From NCBI GenBank assembly GCA_016703335.1, contig JADJCG010000010.1, forward strand, positions 62,001 to 126,000: a DNA stretch of 64,000 nucleotides, read 5' to 3'. This document shows, piece by piece, positions 1 to 8,715 of this stretch (positions within the stretch are counted from its first letter, which is position 1; each line of letters begins with the position of its first letter). The stretch is from Caulobacteraceae bacterium (lineage in GTDB: Bacteria; Pseudomonadota; Alphaproteobacteria; Caulobacterales; Aquidulcibacteraceae). Under the pieces are notes generated by a model. The model saw only the letters and a program-made list of their open reading frames with translations, did no database searches and had not been told where the DNA came from. The translations under genes were made by a program, and so were the position numbers.

Positions 1-1160
1 GCCGACGAACGGAAAGCGGCCGACGCGCACTTCGCGGCCCGCCGCCTTTGCCTTCGCTTCGGTGAGGCCGACGCTGGCGACTTGCGGGTGCGAATACGTG
101 CAGCCCGGGATGCGCTCCTTGATCATCGGATGCGGCTTCTGCCCGGCGATAGCTTCAACACAGATGATGCCTTCGTGCGACGCCTTGTGCGCCAACCACG
201 GCGCGCCCGTCACGTCGCCAATCGCGTAAAGGCCCGCCACGTTCGTCTTGCCATAGCCATCGGTGACGATGTGCCCGCGATCGGTTTTCACGCCGAGCGC
301 CTTCGAGACCGAGGTTTTCGATATTGCCGGTGATGCCCACAGCGACGATCGCATGCGACGCCGTCAGCGTCTCTTCCTTGCCGTTCGCCTGCAATCACCG
401 CCTCAACACCATTCGCCGTCGCCTTCAACGACTTCGCTTCTGTGGACGTCAGGATCTTCAGCCCTTCCTTCTCGAAGCGCTTCTTCGCGAACGCGGAGAT
501 TTCCTCGTCCTCGACCGGCAACACGCGATCGAGCAATTCAACCACCGTCGTCTTCACGCCAAACGCCGCATAGAAGCTCGCGAACTCGATCCCGATGGCG
601 CCTGAGCCGAACACGAGCAGAGACTCCGGCCAGGATGGCGGCGTCATCGCATCGCGATAGGTCCAGATGCGCTTGCCGTCAGCCTTCAGGCCTGCCGCCG
701 GAATCTCGCGCGCCCGCGCGCCGGTGGCGAGGATGAGGTGCTTGGCCTCGTACGGCGCGTCTTTGCCGTCCTTGCCCTTCACGATCACTTTCGGCGCCGC
801 GCCGCCCTTCTCCAAGCGCGCTTCACCCTCGATCACGGTGATCTTGTTCTTCTTCATCAAAAACTGGACGCCCTTCTCCATGCGTCCAGCCACGCCGCGC
901 GAGCGTTTCACGACGGCCTCGGGATCGAACTTCACGTTCTCGATCGACAGGCCGAAATCGGCCGCGTGTTGCGCGTTGCGATAAACTTCGGCGCTGCGCA
1001 ATAGAGCCTTCGTCGGGATGCAGCCCCAGTTGAGGCAGATGCCGCCCAAGCGATCTCGCTCAACGATGCCTGTCTTCAAGCCAAGCTGCGAAGCGCGGAT
1101 GGCGGTGACATAGCCGCCAGGGCCGGAACCGATAACGATGACGTCGAAGGATGTGGTCAT
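1..1160 (-). CDS. lpdA: Dihydrolipoyl dehydrogenase (E3 of pyruvate dehydrogenase), 3' end outside window, two frame breaks
   Basis: E3 reoxidises the dihydrolipoyl groups of PDH E2 with NAD+. The N-terminus has the FAD dinucleotide motif GSGPGG (residues 11-16) and the redox disulfide GGICLNWGCIPT with Cys42 and Cys47. A second nucleotide motif, GSGAIGIEFASF, follows, then the dimerisation region begins before the window edge. The reading frame breaks twice: an extra base near 394 (inside VIEANGKEE) and an extra base near 301 (between GLE and ALGVKTDRG). After both corrections the translation reads as a normal E3 to base 1. The gene stands downstream of the PDH cluster but is separated from it by a divergent pair. 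Identity is secure; whether the breaks are real is doubtful. Confidence 0.93.
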
Positions 1161-1228
1161 GAGAGCTTACTTAGCAGTCTGAAGCTCTGCGTGAAGGCGG
1201 CGATTGGCGATGCTGCGATGCGAAATTG

Positions 1229-1885
1229 TTAGCCGGCTGCCGCAGCGATCCCAAACACGTTCCTGATGCCATCGACCACGAACTGAGCGGCCAGCGCCGC
1301 CAGCAGAATGCCGAAGATCCGTGTGAGCATGGAAGCCACCGTCTCGCCCATGATTTTCGAGAGCGGCGCCGCCATCAGGAATGCGATCAAACAGAGCGCG
1401 AGGTTGGCGCCGACACCCAACAGGATCACGCCCCTGCTTGCGATGTCCTCATGTTGGGCGAAAAAGAGCATGATGGAGGCGATGGCGCCCGGCCCGCTGA
1501 TAAGCGGAATGGCAAGGGGAAAAACCGAGATATCGTCCTGCGCCTCGGGGTGCTGCGCCTGGTGTTGAGCGACCTGCTCAGCACGCTCCTCGCGGCGCTC
1601 CGAACGCTTCTCGAACAGCATGTCGACGGCGATCAGGAAGAGCAGCAGACCGCCGGCAATCCGGAAGGCGTCAATGGAGACATGGATCTGCTCTAACAAC
1701 CAAGCGCCGCCAAATGCGAAGGCCAACAGGATGCCGGTCGCAATGGCGATCGACTTAAACGCCATCTTGCGCCGCCACTGCGGCGTCATGCGCGTAGTCA
1801 TGGTCGTGAACATCGGCGCCATCGCCACCGGATCGATGGCGACGAAGAACGTGACGAACGAGGCGAGCAGCAGCGAGAGCATCAA
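1229..1885 (-). CDS. MarC family integral membrane protein
   Basis: This is a 218-residue polytopic inner-membrane protein of the MarC/UPF0056 family, whose transport role is not established. About six hydrophobic segments are visible. The family signature FVAIDPVAMAPMF lies at the N-terminus and PLAIPLISGPGAIASIM opens the second half. A charged, Glu/Gln-rich loop separates the two halves. It is read toward lpdA and is divergent from the response regulator on the other side, so it probably has its own promoter in the 1886-1964 gap. Length is typical for the family. Confidence 0.9.
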   Translation of the reverse strand: MMLSLLLASFVTFFVAIDPVAMAPMFTTMTTRMTPQWRRKMAFKSIAIATGILLAFAFGGAWLLEQIHVSIDAFRIAGGLLLFLIAVDMLFEKRSERREERAEQVAQHQAQHPEAQDDISVFPLAIPLISGPGAIASIMLFFAQHEDIASRGVILLGVGANLALCLIAFLMAAPLSKIMGETVASMLTRIFGILLAALAAQFVVDGIRNVFGIAAAAG

Positions 1886-1964
1886 CGCCCTTTAACCGAT
1901 TCAGCGCTCATTTAGGACGATTATTCGAACTCGTTACCACAAATGTTAAGCGTGGTTCCGTATC

Positions 1965-2873
1965 GTGCCCGCCGTGGTGACGGGCATGCCTACGGACGAC
2001 GCGGCTGAACAAGCCGTCCTCAGAATTCTTGTGGCCGATGGCTCGGCGTTTCAGCGGCGGCTGACGACCGAGATGTTGCGCGCCGGTGGCCGCGTGCAGA
2101 TCGACTACGCCGAGAACATTGGGCAGTGCTTGATGGCGCTGAGTTATTGTCAGCCCGACGTTCTCATCGCCGATTGGGACATTGACGAAGGCTCTGGCCT
2201 TACCCTGGTGAAGCGCATCCGTGCTGGCGAAGCCGGTGCGGCGTTCCGCAAACTCGCAATCATCATGGTCGCGCCGCACACCGCCAACGACATCCAGCGC
2301 GCGCGCAACGTCGGTATCGACGAATTCGTGCTGCGCCCCTTCTCCACGCAGACAATACTGAAGCGGATCGCGGAAGTACGCGCCAACCGCCGCGATTTCG
2401 TGGAAAGCACGCGTTATGTCGGCCCTTGCCGCCGGCGCCGCGCAACGGCAGATGCCTATGACGGTCCGCGCCGGCGCTTGTTCGATTCAAACGACAAGAA
2501 CGCCGATGCTCCGGATGTGCAGATCCGCAAAGGTCTGGCCCGCATGTATTGCGAACGCATTGGGGTTCTGCTTCGTGCGTTGACGCCCGGCGACGCGGTT
2601 GCCGTTCGCGACCTCTGCCTCACCTGCGGTCAGCTCAGCGCTCTTGCGGGCGACATGAAGGACCGGTTGCTGATGTCCGCCTGCTCGTCCCTCTTCAGCT
2701 ACATCAAAGGCGTTGGCGCGGAAGCACCGTTGAATACGGGTGTCGTGCAGGCGCACTTGGATTCAATCGTGCAGCTCGCTGAGTTGCCAAACCACCAGGT
2801 GGAAATTCGTCAGACGGTCACACAACAGCTGACGGTGATGGTGACGAAGAAGCTTCGTCAGGCCGCAGCCTAA
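1965..2873 (+). CDS. Receiver-domain protein with alphaproteobacterial C-terminal extension
   Basis: Residues about 18-135 form a CheY-like receiver. The phospho-acceptor Asp70 (LIADWDID) and the acidic pocket residue Asp25 are present. Two switch residues are not canonical: the conserved Lys is Arg124 (FVLRPF) and the Thr/Ser after beta4 is replaced in IIMVAPH. A YVGPCRRRR stretch near residue 151 matches a Tyr-x-Gly-Pro-basic motif I associate with alphaproteobacterial single-receiver proteins. The last 110 residues are helical with no recognised output domain. The start used is GTG 1965; ATG 1986 is an alternative and neither has a clear ribosome site. Its 3' end overlaps the convergent gene by four bases. 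Confidence 0.8.
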   Translation: MPAVVTGMPTDDAAEQAVLRILVADGSAFQRRLTTEMLRAGGRVQIDYAENIGQCLMALSYCQPDVLIADWDIDEGSGLTLVKRIRAGEAGAAFRKLAIIMVAPHTANDIQRARNVGIDEFVLRPFSTQTILKRIAEVRANRRDFVESTRYVGPCRRRRATADAYDGPRRRLFDSNDKNADAPDVQIRKGLARMYCERIGVLLRALTPGDAVAVRDLCLTCGQLSALAGDMKDRLLMSACSSLFSYIKGVGAEAPLNTGVVQAHLDSIVQLAELPNHQVEIRQTVTQQLTVMVTKKLRQAAA

Positions 2874-3316
2874 GGCGTCGCTTGGACAACGCCGCCGTTT
2901 TGCGCGGCTTGGACCAGCACTTGGATTGTAGACAGTGTGGCATAAATCGTCGCGGCGAACGCCACGATATCGAGCGGCAGCGTCAGCTTGCGCATCAGCG
3001 GCGCTGCGCCCGTCGCGACTGCACCCAGGATCGCGCCCAACAGCGCTCCAATCAAGACAGCCGAAATCGGCAGACCAATGCCAAACAAAAGCAGCGATTG
3101 ATCGTGTGTACGCGTGGCGATGAAACCGTGCGCCAACAATAAGCCGGGCGTCACGATGGTGAGGATGAGCGCAAGCAGCGCGAGCGCGCCATGCTTAGGC
3201 GGCTCCTCGTCGGGTGAGCGCACCGCGCCCCACTGCTCGGCCAAGACCGAAACGGTCTCAAGCGCGATGGCCACCAGAAACATCGGCCCGACGATCTGAA
3301 TCAGCGCTTCCAGCAT
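2870..3316 (-). CDS. Conserved membrane protein, function unknown
   Basis: This is a 148-residue protein with about four transmembrane helices, starting MLEALIQIVGPMFLVAIALE. A short charged loop (RSPDEEPPKHG) lies between the first and second helices. The frame is open upstream to 3466, but that part is Arg-rich and lacks hydrophobic or conserved character, so ATG 3316 is preferred. It is transcribed in the same direction as the PDH genes and lies 250 bases downstream of pdhC. I do not recognise a family. Confidence 0.6.
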   Translation of the reverse strand: MLEALIQIVGPMFLVAIALETVSVLAEQWGAVRSPDEEPPKHGALALLALILTIVTPGLLLAHGFIATRTHDQSLLLFGIGLPISAVLIGALLGAILGAVATGAAPLMRKLTLPLDIVAFAATIYATLSTIQVLVQAAQNGGVVQATP

Positions 3317-3570
3317 GTGGCGATCATAGATGTGCGCCGGGCCCCTGTGGAGAGATTCGGCGCCGCCGCTCGTCGCTAATTCACCGGGCGCGGCAGTTGC
3401 GTGACGCCTACCGCGGCAAACCCGGCGGGGCGTTAGCCAGCTCACGTAGCGGGCAAGCAAAAACACCGGGCGCCGCCAAGATAGGCGCAGCGCGGTTTAA
3501 TGTGCGTGCATGATTGGTCCCCCAATTACTTCAGGAGGGAGTCAAGCCGCGGGCGAGATGGGCTCGTCAA

Positions 3571-4854
3571 CTACAACAACATCGCCATTGGATCTTCGAG
3601 GAAGCTCTTGAACGCCTTCAGGAACGCCGCGCCCAGCGCGCCATCCACCACGCGATGATCGCAAGTCACCGTAACAGTCATCATCGTCGCGATGGCAAGC
3701 GCATCGTTCTTCACGATCGGTCGCTTTTCGCCAGCGCCGATGCTCATGATCATGCCGTGCGGCTCGTTGATGATCGAGGCGAAGCTCTTGATGCCGAGCA
3801 TGCCCATGTTCGAAATCGAGAACGTGCCGCCTTGGAACTCCTCCGGCTTCAGTTTGCGCTCGCGGGCGCGCAAAGCCAGGTCCGACATCTCGGCGCTGAT
3901 CTGCGCGAGACCCTTGGTTTCGGCGGCCCAGATGATCGGCGTGATGAGGCCATGGGGAATGGCGACCGCGACCGCGACGTCGGCGTGGTGGTGCAAAGCG
4001 ATGCCGTCAGGCGTGTAACTCGCATTGGCCTCGGGCACGAGCTTTAGCGCCAGTGCTGCGGCCTTGATGCACATGTCGTTGACTGAAATCTTCACGCCAT
4101 TGTCCGCGAAGCGTTTGTTGATCTCACCGCGTGCTTTGAGGAGCGCATCGATTTCGAGATCGATGGTCAACGGGAAGTGCGGAACGTCGCGGAAGCTTGC
4201 GGTCATGCGCTTGGCGATCGTTTTGCGCATGAGGTCGAGTGGCACGAGGTCGTAAGAGCCTGAGCGGATGCCGTAGCTCTCCAGCGTTGCCGGCGCTTGC
4301 GTTGGCGCAGGCTTGGCGACTTCGCGCGATTGCTGCGGTGTTTGTTGTTGCTGTGGGGTGCTCGGCGTCTGCGCAGCAGACTCAACGTCGGCCTTCACGA
4401 TACGGCCGTTCGGGCCAGTGCCCTTCAAGCCGCTAAGATCAATGCCGCCTTGATCCGCCAGACGGCGTGCGAGCGGCGATGCGAGTATGCGCTCACCCGG
4501 TGAGCTTTGCACAGTTTGCGTCGCGGGCGCCCGCTTCGACGTGTGTTCGGCCGCCTTGGGCTTGGCTTCACTTGGAGGCGCTTTGACTTCTTGCTTTGGC
4601 TTTGCCGCTTCGCCTTCGCCTTTGAGCCGTGCGATCGGCGTGTTGACCTTCACGCCTTGCGCGCCTTCTTCGACGAGGAGTTCTTCGATCACGCCCTCAT
4701 CGACGGCTTCAACCTCCATCGTCGCCTTGTCGGTCTCGATCTCGGCGATGACTTGGCCTGGCTCGATTCTATCGCCGGCTTTGACGTGCCACTTAGAGAG
4801 GTTGCCCTCCTCCATCGTCGGGGAGAGCGCGGGCATGGTGATGTCGGTCGTCAT
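3571..4854 (-). CDS. pdhC: Pyruvate dehydrogenase E2, dihydrolipoamide acetyltransferase
   Basis: E2 forms the core of the PDH complex and transfers acetyl from lipoate to CoA. The 427-residue protein has an N-terminal lipoyl domain (residues 1-78, lipoyl Lys43 in ETDKATM), a Pro/Lys/Ala linker, an E3-binding domain (ASPLARRLADQGGIDL, about 130-165), a Gln/Pro/Thr-rich linker, and a catalytic domain ending with the active-site DHRVVDG motif. The frame is open to 4965, but MTTDITMPALSP at 4854 is the natural start and overlaps the preceding stop by four bases (ATGA), which implies translational coupling. The lipoyl domain is nearly the same as that of pdhB. Confidence 0.95.
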   Translation of the reverse strand: MTTDITMPALSPTMEEGNLSKWHVKAGDRIEPGQVIAEIETDKATMEVEAVDEGVIEELLVEEGAQGVKVNTPIARLKGEGEAAKPKQEVKAPPSEAKPKAAEHTSKRAPATQTVQSSPGERILASPLARRLADQGGIDLSGLKGTGPNGRIVKADVESAAQTPSTPQQQQTPQQSREVAKPAPTQAPATLESYGIRSGSYDLVPLDLMRKTIAKRMTASFRDVPHFPLTIDLEIDALLKARGEINKRFADNGVKISVNDMCIKAAALALKLVPEANASYTPDGIALHHHADVAVAVAIPHGLITPIIWAAETKGLAQISAEMSDLALRARERKLKPEEFQGGTFSISNMGMLGIKSFASIINEPHGMIMSIGAGEKRPIVKNDALAIATMMTVTVTCDHRVVDGALGAAFLKAFKSFLEDPMAMLL

Positions 4855-5297
4855 TGCGAAGCGGCTTTCTTCGATTGGATCTGGACGTTGACGATGTCCG
4901 GTTTCCAGCGATGCAAGAAGGTCATGTAAGCGAGCGCGGCGAAGACTGAGATCATGCCGAGCCAAAGCAAGATCCGCACAAGCCCATCTATGCCGTTACG
5001 TGCATTTTCAAGCGCGCCGCGTCCGGCGGCGCTGATCTCGCCGCTGGCCTCGAACTCAACCAAGCGCGCAATGAGGCTTGCATGCGTGCTTTCAGCGCCG
5101 AGCATCACCACAAGCAGCAGAGTGAGGATGAGTGAGACAAACGCAAACGCGCCGAGGCGGGCAATGAAATGCGCGTCACCCACGAAATAGTTGAGCGCGA
5201 CAATGTAGGTGGAGACCACCGTGAAGATGATAGACACGCCCAGCAGCAGGAGGCTCATATAGCCAATCAATTGCTCGACAACTTCGCCTTCGGTCAT
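4851..5297 (-). CDS. Small membrane protein inside the PDH operon
   Basis: This is a 148-residue protein with two strongly hydrophobic N-terminal segments (around LLLLGVSIIFTVVSTYIV and FAFVSLILTLLLVVML), a soluble middle rich in Glu and Ala, and a third transmembrane segment near residue 115. No family is recognised. Its start overlaps the GFA stop by four bases and its stop overlaps the pdhC start by four bases, so it is almost certainly co-translated with pdhC. A link to the PDH complex is inferred only from this position. Confidence 0.72.
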   Translation of the reverse strand: MTEGEVVEQLIGYMSLLLLGVSIIFTVVSTYIVALNYFVGDAHFIARLGAFAFVSLILTLLLVVMLGAESTHASLIARLVEFEASGEISAAGRGALENARNGIDGLVRILLWLGMISVFAALAYMTFLHRWKPDIVNVQIQSKKAASQ

Positions 5298-5707
5298 GAT
5301 GCCGCCTCCGTCAGCGTCATTGGCGTCCAGCGCGACATGCGGCGTTGCAGACGTTCTTCGGTGGTCTCGCCTTCGAGTAAGGTGAGCGTTGCGGGCAGGT
5401 TCTTGAGTTCGGCGATATTCAGGCCGACAACGTTGATCACCCCGATCGCGCCGCGCGGGCTTTCCATATGCGTGGCGACGTACGTGCCGCAGGCGGGGCA
5501 GATGAGGAAGTCAGCTGTTTTGTGGCCGAAGCGATAGCGCGTGAGGCGCTTGCTGGCGGTGAGTTGCAGGCGCCCTTCCGGATCGCTTGCCGATTTCACG
5601 CCGCGCGATGAACAGAAGCCGCAGCCATCTTGACGGAGGCGAACTGGTTGGTCCGTCTCGTACTCGGCGTGAACAGCGCCGCAATGGCATGCGCCGCGGT
5701 AGATCAC
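5294..5707 (-). CDS. GFA / CENP-V family zinc-binding protein
   Basis: The 137-residue protein shows the zinc ligands of the GFA family (glutathione-dependent formaldehyde-activating enzyme fold): ACHCGAVH at residues 6-13, CGFCSSRG near 33, and CPACGTY near 75. Members bind zinc and some act on S-hydroxymethyl-glutathione, but most have no proven activity. The gene is coupled by four-base ATGA overlaps to pdhB upstream and to the small membrane protein downstream. With the nearby MAPEG gene it makes two glutathione-associated families in this operon. Confidence 0.88.
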   Translation of the reverse strand: MIYRGACHCGAVHAEYETDQPVRLRQDGCGFCSSRGVKSASDPEGRLQLTASKRLTRYRFGHKTADFLICPACGTYVATHMESPRGAIGVINVVGLNIAELKNLPATLTLLEGETTEERLQRRMSRWTPMTLTEAAS

Positions 5708-6760
5708 CGGTAGGTCACCGCTTTCGCTGCATCGACAATCTTTTCGACGCTCGGCAGCGACATGGCTTCAAGATTGGCCGCATAGGCGAGCGGCGCATCG
5801 ACCTGGTGCACGCGGGTTGGCGGCGCATCGAGATAGTCGAACGCCTCAGCGGTGACGCGCGCGCAGATTTCCGCGCCAACGCCGGATTGCCCCCAGCCTT
5901 CTTCCACTGTGACGATGCGGTTCGTCTTGCGAACGCTTTCGAGAATGGTGTCGGTGTCGAGCGGACGCAGCGTACGCAGATCGATGACTTCCGCTTCGAT
6001 TCCCTGTTTTGACAACTCGTCGGCGGCTTTGAGCGCAAGGCCAACCATGCGCGAGTGCGCAGTAATGGTGACGTCGACACCTTGACGGCGGACCTTGGCC
6101 TTGCCGATCGGGACGACCCAGTCTTTGACATCTGGAATTTCGAATTCGATGCCGTAGAGCATCTCGTGTTCGAGGAAGACGACCGGGTTCGGGTTGCGGA
6201 TCGCCGCTTTCAGCAAACCCTTGGCGTCCGCCGCATCATACGGTGCGAGCACGATCAGGCCCGGCACGTGACTATACCACTGCGACTTCCTCGCCCATGA
6301 CGAAGACACGGTCATCGGCGCGCATTTCTTCAGCCATCGCGTCGCGTAGCGCGTCGCGCACCGTGATCTTGAGCATCTGCGTGCCGGCCGGAATTTCCGG
6401 ATCAGATTGCGGCGCGGCGACGGACGCAGCGCTTGGTTCAGCACGCGCGGTCTTGACCGGCTCTTGACGCATCTCAGCCTGCGCCGGTTGTTTGGCGCTT
6501 TGCTTCGGTGCGGGCGCCTCGCCTTCGCCTGAGAGCACCGCTATCGGCGTGTTGACCTTCACGCCTTGCGCGCCCTCTTCAACGAGAAGCTCCGTCACCG
6601 TGCCTTCATCGACGGCTTCAACTTCCATTGTCGCTTTGTCAGTCTCGATCTCAGCGATGACTTGGCCAGGCTCGATCGTGTCGCCGACTTTGACGAGCCA
6701 TTTCGTGAGGTTGCCCTCCTCCATGGTCGGAGATAGCGCGGGCATGAGGATTTGCGTCAT
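5704..6760 (-). CDS. pdhB: Pyruvate dehydrogenase E1 beta with N-terminal lipoyl domain, internal deletion and frame break
   Basis: E1 beta pairs with PdhA for thiamine-diphosphate-dependent decarboxylation of pyruvate. A lipoyl domain (lipoyl Lys42, ETDKATM) and a Pro/Ala/Gln linker precede the E1 part, as is common in alphaproteobacteria. The E1 part starts normally (VRDALRDAMAEEM...VFVMGEEVA) and then jumps directly to WYSHVPGLIVLAPYDAAD near 6280. About 100 residues that normally lie between these points are absent, including the segment with the ITEHGFAGLG and FRGPNGA-type motifs, and the frame changes at the junction. The C-terminal transketolase domain is intact to 5704. The start MTQILMPAL at 6760 overlaps the MAPEG stop by one base. 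Either a real lesion or an assembly collapse is possible. Confidence 0.9.
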
Positions 6761-7158
6761 CAGACGAGAATTCCGAAGAGTGAGAGGAAGATGAGCGCGC
6801 AGCCAATAATGCCGGCGAACCAGAACAGCGGGCGAATGAACGGCCAGCCTGCAAGGTAGGTGATCGCGTGTGCGACGCGCGCAAAGAAGAATATCTGCGC
6901 GCCAAGAATGGTCCACGACGTCGAAGCGTCTGTGATGGCGACGATCAACGCGGCCGGTGCGAAGAACCAGAGATTCTCGCGCATGTTGTCGACATTGCGC
7001 TTAGCTCGCGCCACGAACGTGTTTGCGCTCGGCAGGTTGTCGCGGTTGTTCGCGAGCACCAAGCCACCGTGCTGGCGAATGCCGGCGCTGGCTTGAATGA
7101 AGACGATCACAAACAGAAGAATGATCGAGTAGGCGAGGTAAGTAAGTTCCGGCGTCAT
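6760..7158 (-). CDS. MAPEG family membrane protein
   Basis: The 132-residue, four-helix membrane protein matches the MAPEG superfamily (membrane-associated proteins in eicosanoid and glutathione metabolism). The family's charged signature is seen as RAKRNVDNMRENLWFF (about residues 50-65), followed by ARVAHAITYLAG. Many bacterial members have glutathione transferase or peroxidase activity; the substrate here is unknown. It sits 18 bases after pdhA and overlaps the pdhB start by one base (TGATG), so it is an internal member of the PDH operon. Confidence 0.85.
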   Translation of the reverse strand: MTPELTYLAYSIILLFVIVFIQASAGIRQHGGLVLANNRDNLPSANTFVARAKRNVDNMRENLWFFAPAALIVAITDASTSWTILGAQIFFFARVAHAITYLAGWPFIRPLFWFAGIIGCALIFLSLFGILV

Positions 7159-7176
7159 CAGTTTTGCCCCCTTAGC

Positions 7177-8175
7177 TTATGCTTCGATGTAGATGTCAGT
7201 CATGAGTTCGCTCGGATCGGGCTCCGGGCTTTTTTGAGCAAACGTCGCACTGTCGGTGACGATGGAGCGGATCTCGCGATCGATGTTTTTCAGCTCGTCT
7301 TCGCTCGCGTAGCCCGCGTCGATGATCAGTTTCTTCACGTGATCGATCGGGTCGCGCTTTGCCTTTTGCTCTTCAACCTCTTCCTTTGTGCGATATTTCG
7401 CCGGGTCGGACATTGAGTGGCCGCGATAGCGATACGTCTTCATTTCCAGGAGCATCGGTCCCTCGCCGGAGCGCGCGCGCTCGACAGCGCGCTTCCCAGC
7501 TTCGCGCACGGCAACGACGTCCATGCCATCCACTTCTTCGCCCGGAATGTTGAAGCTCACGCCGCGCTTATGCAGGTGCGTTTCCGACGATGAGCGCTGG
7601 ATCGAGGTGCCCATCGCGTACTGATTGTTCTCAACGATGTAGAGGACTGGTAGCTTCCACAGCGCCGCCAGGTTGAAGCTCTCGTAGACCTGACCTTGGT
7701 TGGCAGCGCCATCGCCGAAATACGTGAGGCAGACTTTGCCGTCCTTGCGATACTTGTTCGCAAACGCGAGCCCGGTGCCGAGCGACACTTGGGCGCCGAC
7801 AATGCCGTGGCCGCCGTAGAACGCTTTCTCGATGCTGAACATGTGCATCGAGCCGCCTTTGCCGCGCGAATAGCCGCCGCTGCGGCCGGTGAGCTCGGCC
7901 ATGACGCCATTGGCTGTCATGCCAGCCGCGAGCATGTGGCCGTGATCGCGATACGCGGTGATCACCTGATCGCCCTCACGGAGCGCGGCTTGCATGCCGA
8001 CCACGACCGCTTCCTGGCCGATATAGAGGTGGCAAAACCCACCGATCAGACCCATGCCGTAAAGCTGGCCAGCGCGCTCTTCGAAACGGCGGATCAGCAG
8101 CATGTCGCGATAGTATTGGAGCAGTTCGTCCTTGCTCGCCTCGGCGCTTGCCTGCTTGCCGTTGCCCTTCGCCAT
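7177..8175 (-). CDS. pdhA: Pyruvate dehydrogenase E1 alpha
   Basis: The 332-residue subunit carries the thiamine diphosphate motif, seen as GDGAANQGQVYESFN, followed by LWKLPVLYIVENNQYAMG. Other E1 alpha landmarks are YRDHGHMLAAG, KGGSMHMF and the YRYRGHSMSDP loop. Length and architecture are typical. A strong ribosome site GGAGGAAGA lies just before ATG 8175. It is the first gene of the pdhA-MAPEG-pdhB-GFA-membrane protein-pdhC operon, and the 129-base gap to ftsB probably holds the promoter. Confidence 0.96.
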   Translation of the reverse strand: MAKGNGKQASAEASKDELLQYYRDMLLIRRFEERAGQLYGMGLIGGFCHLYIGQEAVVVGMQAALREGDQVITAYRDHGHMLAAGMTANGVMAELTGRSGGYSRGKGGSMHMFSIEKAFYGGHGIVGAQVSLGTGLAFANKYRKDGKVCLTYFGDGAANQGQVYESFNLAALWKLPVLYIVENNQYAMGTSIQRSSSETHLHKRGVSFNIPGEEVDGMDVVAVREAGKRAVERARSGEGPMLLEMKTYRYRGHSMSDPAKYRTKEEVEEQKAKRDPIDHVKKLIIDAGYASEDELKNIDREIRSIVTDSATFAQKSPEPDPSELMTDIYIEA

Positions 8176-8304
8176 AGATCGTCTTCCTCCGACGTCACGT
8201 AAACGCTGCGCGCGCGCGCAGTGTCCACGCTGTGCGGCGCGTTCCTCTTATGCGGGAATGACTTGGCTCGCTAGGAAGGTTTGCGATGCTGCATTGCAGC
8301 AGAA

Positions 8305-8598
8305 CTATTCGAGGTCGAACACGATCTCTTCGCTGTCGCCGGCGGCGAGCGTGACCCGGGCGCGTTCGTCGAGGTAGTCGCGGTCGAAGTGCTCACCTGG
8401 TTGCAGGCGAGCGGCGCGTGCTTGCAGTTGCGCCTCTTCGTCAGCGAGCTGTTCCAAGCGCTGATCGAGCACGCGCTCTTGGGCCTGCAGGTCGACGTAC
8501 GCGACGAGCCCCTGACGACCGGTCACAGCCTGTGCGCCGAGGTAAAGGATTGCCGCCCCTAGCCCGACGCTCAGCAGTGCTGATCCGTGCTTGCTCAT
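8305..8598 (-). CDS. ftsB: Septum formation initiator FtsB/DivIC
   Basis: The 97-residue protein has a short cytoplasmic N-terminus, one transmembrane helix (about residues 8-26), a coiled coil (LQAQERVLDQRLEQLADEEA) and a short acidic C-terminus. This is the FtsB/DivIC plan, a bitopic protein of the divisome. ATG 8598 (MSKHGSALL) is chosen because the open frame further upstream is poor in conserved character. FtsB next to pdhA is common in Caulobacterales. Confidence 0.85.
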   Translation of the reverse strand: MSKHGSALLSVGLGAAILYLGAQAVTGRQGLVAYVDLQAQERVLDQRLEQLADEEAQLQARAARLQPGEHFDRDYLDERARVTLAAGDSEEIVFDLE

Positions 8599-8639
8599 GG
8601 TCCCCGATTCCGATTCGGCGGCACGTTGAGTCGAAGCGG

Positions 8640-8654
8640 TTAAAGAATCGTAAA
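8640..8654. promoter_or_regulatory. CtrA-like box upstream of ftsB
   Basis: TTAA-N7-TAAA is seen 42 bases upstream of the ftsB start. The CtrA consensus of Caulobacterales is TTAA-N7-TTAA, so one position differs. Cell-cycle control of a division gene would make sense, but a one-mismatch site of this kind also arises by chance. Confidence 0.3.
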
Positions 8655-8715
8655 GACTCAAAAATGTTTTTGTTTTGTTCCGACGTAGCAAAATCAATAA
8701 GTTAGGAGCGTGTCA

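Noticed and set aside
3317..3570. A 254-base gap checked for tRNA or riboswitch
   Set aside because: No T-loop motif or paired cloverleaf arms, and no recognisable riboswitch core.
4600..6745. The repeated lipoyl-domain DNA in pdhB and pdhC as the cause of the pdhB deletion
   Set aside because: The deletion point near 6280 is outside the repeated segments (about 4600-4840 and 6500-6745), so recombination between them would not give this join.
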